NCBI GenBank assembly: GCA_009692245.1
Contig: SHZN01000004.1
Span: forward strand, 1 to 35,980
Length of the DNA: 35,980 bases
Origin: Gammaproteobacteria bacterium
GTDB taxonomy: Bacteria > Pseudomonadota > Gammaproteobacteria > Steroidobacterales > Steroidobacteraceae
Direction: 5' to 3'
Below the pieces are notes generated by a model that made no database searches, was not told the origin of the DNA, and was given only the letters and a program-made list of their open reading frames with translations. Shown piece after piece: positions 29,599-35,980 of this stretch (position 1 is its first letter; every line of letters starts with the position of its first letter). Made by a program: the position numbers and the translations under genes.

Positions 29599-30660
29599 AT
29601 GGCTGTTGATATCGCCCAACTCTTGGCCTTTGCGGTCAAGAACAACGCGTCGGACCTGCACCTGTCCGCCGGCGTGCCGCCCATGATCCGCGTGGACGGC
29701 GACATCAAGCGCGTCAACATGCCGCCGCTGACGCACAAGGAAGTGCACAGCATGGTGTACGACATCATGAACGACAAGCAGCGCAAGGTGTTCGAGGAAT
29801 TCTTCGAGACCGACTTCTCGTTCGAGATCCCGAACCTGGCGCGGTTTCGCGTCAATGCCTTCAACCAGAATCGCGGCGCCGGCGCCGTATTCCGCAACAT
29901 TCCGTCGCTGATCAAGACGCTTGACGACCTGAATGCGCCGAAGGTATTCAGGGACCTGTGCATGCTGCCGCGCGGCCTGGTGCTGGTGACCGGCCCGACC
30001 GGCTCCGGCAAGTCGACGACGCTCGCTGGCATGGTCGATTACGTCAATGTCAACCGGCCCGAACACATCATCACGATCGAGGACCCGATCGAGTTCCTGC
30101 ACCAGAACCGCAAGGCAATCGTCAACCAGCGCGAAGTCGGGCTCGATACGCGCTCGTTTCCGCGGGCGCTGCGCGCAGCCATGCGCGCCGCGCCGGACGT
30201 GATCCTGATCGGCGAAATCCGTGACCGCGAGACCATGGAGGCCGCCATCACCCTGGCGGGAACCGGTCATCTGTGCATTGCGTCCCTGCATGCGAACAAC
30301 ACTGCCGAGACGCTCGACCGCATCATCAACATGTTCCCGCGCGACCAGCACACGCAGATTTTCCTCGACCTGTCGCAGTATCTTCGGGCCATCGTCTCGC
30401 AGCGTCTCGTGCGCGGCCGTAATAACAAGCGTTGCGCGGCCGTCGAGGTGATGCTGAATACGCCGCATATCCAGGACCTGATCAAGAAGGGTGATGTAAT
30501 CGGTATCAAGGAAGCGATGTTCGCGTCCAACGAGCGCGGCATCCAGAATTATGACATCGCGTTGCTGCACCTCTACAAGGAGGGGCGCATCGACATCGAG
30601 GAGGCGCTCAACAACGCCGACTCGCGCAGCAATCTCGAGACCCGCATCAACTTCGGGTAG
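29599..30660 (+). CDS. PilT/PilU family type IV pilus retraction ATPase
   Basis: NNASDLHLSAGVPPMIRVDGDIKRV; GPTGSGKSTTLAGM; PDVILIGEIRDRETMEAAITLAGTGHLCIASLHANN. Confidence 0.95.
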   Translation: MAVDIAQLLAFAVKNNASDLHLSAGVPPMIRVDGDIKRVNMPPLTHKEVHSMVYDIMNDKQRKVFEEFFETDFSFEIPNLARFRVNAFNQNRGAGAVFRNIPSLIKTLDDLNAPKVFRDLCMLPRGLVLVTGPTGSGKSTTLAGMVDYVNVNRPEHIITIEDPIEFLHQNRKAIVNQREVGLDTRSFPRALRAAMRAAPDVILIGEIRDRETMEAAITLAGTGHLCIASLHANNTAETLDRIINMFPRDQHTQIFLDLSQYLRAIVSQRLVRGRNNKRCAAVEVMLNTPHIQDLIKKGDVIGIKEAMFASNERGIQNYDIALLHLYKEGRIDIEEALNNADSRSNLETRINFG

Positions 30661-30682
30661 TCGCTGCGCGTGGGCTGCGCTT

Positions 30683-30741
30683 GGAAGGCGGCCCTCGCTC
30701 GCTCAGAAGATCGGACATTCGCTCGCCGAGGGCCGCCTTCC
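30683..30741. repeat. Intergenic hairpin (element C) 3' of the pilT/U gene
   Basis: GGAAGGCGGCCCTCG / CGAGGGCCGCCTTCC, perfect 15-bp stem; loop reverse complement contains GAGCGAATGTCCGATCTTCTGAGCGAG. Confidence 0.85.
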
Positions 30742-30790
30742 CGGCGCGCCACCCGCGCACGGACTCGGCTGCCGCCGATGTGGCTACAGG

Positions 30791-30884
30791 CCCGGCGCGC
30801 GAGGTGGCGGGATCCTCGCGAGGGAGCGAATAAAGATCGGTTGAGCGAACGAGCGAGGAATCCCGCCGGATCCCGCGCGCCGGG
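30791..30884. repeat. Intergenic long hairpin (element D) between convergent pilT/U and pyrK-like genes
   Basis: CCCGGCGCGCG (30791-30801)/CGCGCGCCGGG (30874-30884) and GGCGGGATCCTCGC (30806-30819)/GCGAGGAATCCCGCC (30853-30867); loop GGAGCGAATAAAGATCGGTTGAGCGAACGAGCGAGG. Confidence 0.85.
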
Positions 30885-30907
30885 CTCGTGCCTTGATCTC
30901 CGTAACG

Positions 30908-31798
30908 TTATTCCGTGAAGACAGTGGCCGCGTCGAATACGGGACCGTCAACGCAGATGCGTTTCATGGCGGGACCGTCGGGTGTCTGTACGAGCACCGT
31001 GCAGCCCGCGCAACCGCCCACGGCGCAGGCCATGTTCTCCTCAAGCGACACCTGGCAGGGAAGACCAAGGCTGCTGCCGAGCGCTGCAACCGCGCGCAAC
31101 ATCGCTTCCGGTCCGCAGGCGAAGAGCTCGACCTTGGCCAGATGCGCAGGCGCGAGACTCGCAAGCCAAATCCGGGCGAGATCGGTCACATGGCCCGCAT
31201 GGCAGCCAAAATAACCGGCGAGACTCGCGAGGCGGTTGGGCACACCGCAGTCTTCGAGCGACGGCATGCAGGCCGTTGCGCCGGGTGGAATTCCCGACAC
31301 GCTGATCGTCGAGGTGCCGGTGCGAAACGGAAATGGCAGCTCCGAGCCCATCAGCACGAGCGGTTTCCATCCGCCGCGATGCTCCAGAGCAAGTGTCTCG
31401 GCGAGAAACACCAGCGGCGGGATTCCGACACCCCCACCAATCATTAGCGTGCGCGGTCGTTCGGCATGCGCGGTGAATCCCCTGCCGATCGGGCCGAGAC
31501 AGGACAGCATCTCTCCGGGTCTGCGTAACGCGAGTTCCGCGAGCCCGTGCCCGACGACCTTGTAGAGTACCTCGATCCAGCCCTCGGCGGAGGAGGCCCG
31601 CATGATGGACAGCGGCCGGCGCATCGGCAGGCCGGGGCCGCAATTCAGGTGGACGAAACTGCCGGGTGTTGCGGCCGCGGCGCACTTTGGCGCGCGCAGC
31701 CTCAGGACGAACTGCTCACCTTCGTACGCTTCATGAGCGACGACATTGGCCTGCTCGAGGAAGATCGTGCTGCGGTGGGGCCTGGCCACACCGCTCAC
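30908..31798 (-). CDS. Dihydroorotate dehydrogenase electron transfer subunit (PyrK)-like FAD/[2Fe-2S] protein
   Basis: MRRPLSIMRA; GPIGRGF; LMIGGGVGIPPLVFLAETL; ENMACAVGGCAGCTVLVQ...RICVDGPVFDA. Confidence 0.85.
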   Translation of the reverse strand: MSGVARPHRSTIFLEQANVVAHEAYEGEQFVLRLRAPKCAAAATPGSFVHLNCGPGLPMRRPLSIMRASSAEGWIEVLYKVVGHGLAELALRRPGEMLSCLGPIGRGFTAHAERPRTLMIGGGVGIPPLVFLAETLALEHRGGWKPLVLMGSELPFPFRTGTSTISVSGIPPGATACMPSLEDCGVPNRLASLAGYFGCHAGHVTDLARIWLASLAPAHLAKVELFACGPEAMLRAVAALGSSLGLPCQVSLEENMACAVGGCAGCTVLVQTPDGPAMKRICVDGPVFDAATVFTE

Positions 31799-32766
31799 GG
31801 CGCGCGCCCGCGGCGGGCTTCCGCGATGTGCGCGAGCACGGCCATCCTGATCGCGACGCCATTCGCGACTTGCCTGCGCATCACCGATTGCGGACCGTCG
31901 GCGACTTCGGAGGTGATTTCGACGCCGCGATTCATCGGCCCCGGGTGCATCACGATGGCCTGCGGCTTCGCCCGCGCCAGCCGCGCGGGCGTCAATCCGT
32001 AGAGTTCATGGTAGCGATCAATGTCGGTCGGCAGCGCTTCGGCGATCCGCTCCTTCTGGATGCGCAACATCATCACGACGTCGGCGCCAGCAATGCCTTC
32101 ATCGAAGGAAGAAAAGCGCCGCGCAGCCTGGAACTCATGCAATTCCGGCATCATCTCCATGGGCGCGACCAGGCGCAGTTCGGCGACGCCAAGCGCCGTC
32201 AGCGCGCAATGGGCGGAACGCGCGACGCGAGAGTGGCGGATGTCGCCGACGATCGTGACCGTCAGGCCGCGGAAATCGCCCTTGTGCTGCTGGATCGTCA
32301 GCGCGTCGAGCAGGCCCTGGGTCGGATGCGAGATGTGCGCTTCGCCGCCGGAAATCACGCTGACCTGGTCGCCGACGTGCCGTGCGACCAACTCGACGGT
32401 GCCGGGCTGCGCGTCGCGGATCACGAATACGTCCACCTGCATGGCCTCGAGCGTGTAGATCGTGTCGATGATCGACTCGCCCTTGATGCGCGAGGACAGC
32501 ATGACGTCGAGATTGAGCACGTCCGCGCCGAGTCGGCGTGCAGCGAGCTCGAATGACGCGCGGGTGCGGGTCGAAGGCTCGGCGAAAAGGCTGGCAACAG
32601 TCCAGTTGCGAAGATTGTCGCCACGCGGCGGTAACTGGCCGGGTGGGCACTGATAATCCTGTGCCCGCTTCAGCAGTTCGCGCATCAGGCCGGAATCGAG
32701 GCCATCAAGCGTGATCAGATGGCGCAGCCGGCCGTTGGTGTCGAGTTGTGGGAGCGGCTGCGTCAT
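31795..32766 (-). CDS. pyrB: Aspartate carbamoyltransferase catalytic subunit
   Basis: VASLFAEPSTRTRASFELAARRLGADVLNLD...HPTQGLLDALTIQQHKG...MHPGPMNRGVEI; ATG 32766 overlaps ruvX stop. Confidence 0.95.
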   Translation of the reverse strand: MTQPLPQLDTNGRLRHLITLDGLDSGLMRELLKRAQDYQCPPGQLPPRGDNLRNWTVASLFAEPSTRTRASFELAARRLGADVLNLDVMLSSRIKGESIIDTIYTLEAMQVDVFVIRDAQPGTVELVARHVGDQVSVISGGEAHISHPTQGLLDALTIQQHKGDFRGLTVTIVGDIRHSRVARSAHCALTALGVAELRLVAPMEMMPELHEFQAARRFSSFDEGIAGADVVMMLRIQKERIAEALPTDIDRYHELYGLTPARLARAKPQAIVMHPGPMNRGVEITSEVADGPQSVMRRQVANGVAIRMAVLAHIAEARRGRAP

Positions 32767-33218
32767 CGGGCCGGTTCGCCGGGTTGTGCCCTCAGCCATT
32801 GCAGCAACAGGATGCGCGCGGCCTCGCGGTCCACTTCGCCGCGCCGCACCCGACGCGTCTTGCTGCCGCTGCGGCGGCGTTCGCGCAGCTCGTCCTCCGC
32901 TTCGCGCGACGAAAGTCTTTCATCCACCCGGTGGACCTCGATCCCGTACTGCTCGCCGAGCTGGTCTGCGAACTTCAATGCAGCCGTAGTAATGGCGGCG
33001 TTCGGGCCGGCCATATTATAGGGAACGCCGACCACGATCGCCGCAGGGCGCCATTCGGCGACGCAGCGACCGATCGCGTGCCAATCGGGTTCGCCGTCGA
33101 AGGCATCGATGGTCGCGAGTGCCTCTGCGGTTCCGGTCAGCGTATTGCCGACCGCGACGCCAATGCGCCGTAATCCATAGTCGAAGGAAAGCACCGTGCG
33201 CGTGGCCGGCGCAGGCAT
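32763..33218 (-). CDS. ruvX: Holliday junction resolvase-like RuvX (YqgF)
   Basis: TVLSFDYGLRRIGVAVGNTLTGTAEALATI...VHRVDERLSSREAEDELRERR. Confidence 0.95.
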   Translation of the reverse strand: MPAPATRTVLSFDYGLRRIGVAVGNTLTGTAEALATIDAFDGEPDWHAIGRCVAEWRPAAIVVGVPYNMAGPNAAITTAALKFADQLGEQYGIEVHRVDERLSSREAEDELRERRRSGSKTRRVRRGEVDREAARILLLQWLRAQPGEPAR

Positions 33219-33221
33219 CCG

Positions 33222-33788
33222 TCAGGCGCGTCCCGCCTGGAGGCTGATGCGGGACAACTCGACGCCCAGGAGCCGCGCGGCTGCGTGCCAGCGCTGCTCG
33301 AATGGCAGGTCGAAGATCAGCGATTCATCGCAGGGCACTGTCAGCCAGGCGTTCTGCAGCATTTCCTCCTCGAGCTGGCCGGCATCCCAGCCGGCATAGC
33401 CGAGTGCTACCACCGCCTGGGAGGGTCCTTCGCCACGTGCCATCGCGGCCAGCACGTCACGTGAAGTCGTCACATGCAGCGTGTCGGAAACCGGCAAGGT
33501 CGAATCCCAGTCCTGCAGGCAGGGCCGGTGGAGCACGAACCCGCGGTCATTCTGGACCGGACCGCCACGCAGCACCGGCATGTCGCGCAGGCGCAGGTCG
33601 TCGCTCGTGAGCGCGAGCTGCTCGAGGACTTCGGACATCTTCATCTCGAGCGGCCGGTTGATCACGATACCGAGCGCGCCACGATCCGTGTGCTCGCATA
33701 CGAGTGTGACGCTCTGCGAAAAATTGGGATCCGCAAGCGAGGGCATTGCGACCAGGAGCTGATTATTGAGGTAGGCGCCAGCTGCCAT
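33222..33788 (-). CDS. YqgE/AlgH family protein
   Basis: LNNQLLVAMPSLADPNFSQSVTLVCEHTDRGALGIVINRPLEMKMSEVLEQL...VLRGGPVQNDRGFVLH. Confidence 0.95.
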   Translation of the reverse strand: MAAGAYLNNQLLVAMPSLADPNFSQSVTLVCEHTDRGALGIVINRPLEMKMSEVLEQLALTSDDLRLRDMPVLRGGPVQNDRGFVLHRPCLQDWDSTLPVSDTLHVTTSRDVLAAMARGEGPSQAVVALGYAGWDAGQLEEEMLQNAWLTVPCDESLIFDLPFEQRWHAAARLLGVELSRISLQAGRA

Positions 33789-33842
33789 GACGCTAGTATC
33801 GGCTGCCGCCCGGCGGCGGTCAAAGCGCGAATGCGGGCTGAC

Positions 33843-34745
33843 TTAATGCGATTCAGCCGCGGGCACTTCGACAGCCGAGCCTGCGAGGCGACCGCCGACG
33901 AACTGCCCTTCGTAGGCGAAGCGCAGCACATCGTGGCGAATGGCCAGTTCGGCCGGAAACGCCTCGAATGGCGTCGAAAGCTTGAGGATCGCAATTGCGG
34001 CGTTGTCGAGCTCCGGATGGCCGCTGCTGCGGCGTACCCGGGCTTTGACGAGAGCGCCATTCGCCGCGAGTGCCACCTCGATGACCGGATTGCCGCTCAG
34101 GTCCCGGCGGCGGACCTCGTTCGGGAAGTGCATCGTGCCCACCTGCTCGACGCGGCGCTTCCAGGCGTCGAGATAAACCGCGACATCTGACGAGCGCGTG
34201 CTGGGCGTGACCAGCAATTCGCGCCGCTCCGTTCCCTTGAGCCCTAGTTCGGCGTCGTCGTCAAAGCCGGCCAGTGGTGATTGGTCACCTGCCAGTGAGC
34301 GCCGCGGCAGCGAGGGCAGGGACGCCGACGGGTCCTTGGCATCCGCGATGAAGCGCGGGCCGTGGTCCGAGCCGGTCAGGATGCTGGCCTCGCCACCGGC
34401 GGGGCCGCTCATCGATTGGACGCCGGCGCTGCCATCGATGTCGCCGGGCGACTCATCGGCCGCACCCGCCGAGCCAGGCTGCCGAGTCGCGTCCGCGCCA
34501 TTGCCGCTGCCCTGCTGGGTGCGCTGGGCGAGATAGCTGGCCCGTTCATTGATCGGTGCCTCGGGCAGGGTTTCCGCGACCAGCAGGACTTCGAGTGTCG
34601 GTACCGGTGAATCGTCGCGCCGCGGCGGCGCGAATGTGATGCCCAGGATGACGATCAGATGAAAGAGGCCGGCCAGGAACAGGGTGACGAACAGCCGGTC
34701 ATCGGCCGTGCCGCCACCCGGCGGCATGCCGGCGAGGCGATTCAC
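33843..34745 (-). CDS. tonB: TonB family energy transducer
   Basis: N-terminal TM segment, Ser/Gly/Pro-rich linker, C-terminal VEVALAANGALVKARVRRSSGHPELDNAAIAILKLSTPFEAFP. Confidence 0.85.
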   Translation of the reverse strand: MNRLAGMPPGGGTADDRLFVTLFLAGLFHLIVILGITFAPPRRDDSPVPTLEVLLVAETLPEAPINERASYLAQRTQQGSGNGADATRQPGSAGAADESPGDIDGSAGVQSMSGPAGGEASILTGSDHGPRFIADAKDPSASLPSLPRRSLAGDQSPLAGFDDDAELGLKGTERRELLVTPSTRSSDVAVYLDAWKRRVEQVGTMHFPNEVRRRDLSGNPVIEVALAANGALVKARVRRSSGHPELDNAAIAILKLSTPFEAFPAELAIRHDVLRFAYEGQFVGGRLAGSAVEVPAAESH

Positions 34746-35704
34746 TTGCGCGCGGCCCGGGCAAGCACGGCGTCGATCAGGCTGCCTGCGATGTCGTGGC
34801 CGTACTGCGCCTCGAGTTCACGAATGCCGGTCGGACTGGTGACATTGATTTCGGTCACGAAGCCGCCGATCACGTCGAGTCCCACGAACAGCATGCCGCG
34901 TTCGCGCATCACGGGACCGATCCGCGAGCAAAGCCAGCGGTCGCGATCGGAGAGTGCCCGGCCGATGCCCTTCGCACCGGCCGCCAGGTTTCCGCGATGA
35001 TCGGTTGCACCCGGCATCCGCGCAAGCACATGCGCCACGGGCTCGCCGTCTACCAGCAGGATGCGCGCGTCCCCGGTTTCGGCGATTTCCGGCAGGTACC
35101 GCTGGACCATGGCATAGCGCTGGCCATAGTCCGTCATGGACTCGAACACGACCCTTGCGTTCTTGTCGCCCTCCGCCAGCACAAAGATCGAGCGTCCGCC
35201 CATACCATGCAGCGGCTTGCAGACGATGCGGCCATGCTCGGCGAGGAAGGCCTGCATGCCGTCCATGTCGCGCGTGATCAGGGTCGCTGCACAGCAGTCG
35301 GGAAACCAGGCCGTATAGGCCTTCTCGTTCATGTCGCGCAGGCCCTGCGGGCGGTTCACGACCAGCACACCCTCAACCTCCGCGCGTTCCAGCAGATAGG
35401 TCGTGTAGACGTATTCCAGGTCGAATGGCGGGTCCTTGCGCATCAGCACGGCTTCGATTTCGGCGAGCGGCCGTACCACGGGCTCCCCCGCGCGGTACCA
35501 GCCCTTGCCGTCCCCGACGATCTCCAGCGGCCGCAGCCGGGCGATGGCGCGTCCGTCGCGTACCCAGAGATCGGATTGTCCGAAATACCACGTCGCGCAG
35601 CCGCGCCTGGCGGCCGCAGTGAGCATCGCGATCGTCGAATCCTTGGCTGGCTTGATGGTTTCCAGAGGATCCATCAGCACTGCAAGGCTGGGGCGGTCTC
35701 GCAT
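34742..35704 (-). CDS. gshB: Glutathione synthase
   Basis: LAVLMDPLETIKPAKDSTIAMLTAAARRG...VLMRKDPPFDLEYVYTTYLLE...VCKPLHGMGGRSIF...VTSPTGIRELEAQYG. Confidence 0.95.
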   Translation of the reverse strand: MRDRPSLAVLMDPLETIKPAKDSTIAMLTAAARRGCATWYFGQSDLWVRDGRAIARLRPLEIVGDGKGWYRAGEPVVRPLAEIEAVLMRKDPPFDLEYVYTTYLLERAEVEGVLVVNRPQGLRDMNEKAYTAWFPDCCAATLITRDMDGMQAFLAEHGRIVCKPLHGMGGRSIFVLAEGDKNARVVFESMTDYGQRYAMVQRYLPEIAETGDARILLVDGEPVAHVLARMPGATDHRGNLAAGAKGIGRALSDRDRWLCSRIGPVMRERGMLFVGLDVIGGFVTEINVTSPTGIRELEAQYGHDIAGSLIDAVLARAARK

Positions 35705-35838
35705 CAGGACGGCTCCGGCCGATTGACGGGAATGTGACGCGGATACTGCAGGTTAGGGGGGCTTGTCATAGTACACCTGTCATTGGTCCCGACTGCCCGG
35801 CCGGACCGGGATCCGCCGTGGCAGGGGGTAGACCTGGC

Positions 35839-35980
35839 CTGACCTGAAATTCCTGGTCCAGTTTCTGATCATGTAAATTCATCATGAACAGGAGACTGGG
35901 ACATGGCGCAGAGAAAATACTCCTCCGAGGAGATCATCCACAAGCTGCGCGAGGCGGATGTGCTGCTCGGCCAGGGCAAG
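35839..35980 (+). mobile_element. Left end of IS3-type insertion sequence (right part outside window; exact boundary uncertain)
   Basis: Transposase OrfA N-terminus begins at 35903 shortly downstream of TGACCTGAAATTCCTGGTCCA; boundary is a guess from the position of the ORF. Confidence 0.5.
35903..35980 (+). CDS. IS3-family transposase OrfA, N-terminal fragment at window edge
   Basis: MAQRKYSSEEIIHKLREADVLLGQGK (26 codons to edge), characteristic of IS3-family OrfA. Confidence 0.85.
   Translation, partial: MAQRKYSSEEIIHKLREADVLLGQGK

Overview
GC-rich bacterial chromosome window, probably gammaproteobacterial: it has the gshB-tonB-algH-ruvX-pyrB block and a pilT/yggS/yggT/yggU neighbourhood. 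Most of it is intact housekeeping coding sequence: rpsU, yqeY, tsaD, folB, folK, a pteridine-reductase-like SDR, MidA-like methyltransferase, uppP, cca, Do/DegQ protease, split class II RNR nrdJa/nrdJb, L,D-transpeptidase, ppnN, htpG, msrB, FKBP, HU, an isoquinoline-oxidoreductase-type molybdenum hydroxylase pair, pilT/U, pyrK-like, and the start of an IS3-type transposase at the right edge. Two things stand out. (1) The left 4 kb is a three-gene cyanophycin locus (cyanophycinase, cphA, cphA-like) in which every gene carries at least one independent disabling lesion (frameshift plus TAA; TAG; TGA plus a non-canonical CTG start), while I saw no comparable lesion in the remaining ~32 kb. (2) Intergenic gaps contain long imperfect palindromes whose arms differ between copies but whose central segments share a GAGCGA-N-(T/G)GAGCGA motif. 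This looks like a dispersed structured element family, and one copy supplies the Shine-Dalgarno region of msrB. Other leads are NrdR-box-like sites in the nrdJ upstream region, tandem hairpins in the HU leader, and a molybdenum hydroxylase pair sitting where proC would be expected. All calls come from reading the sequence and recalled family knowledge; no searches were run.
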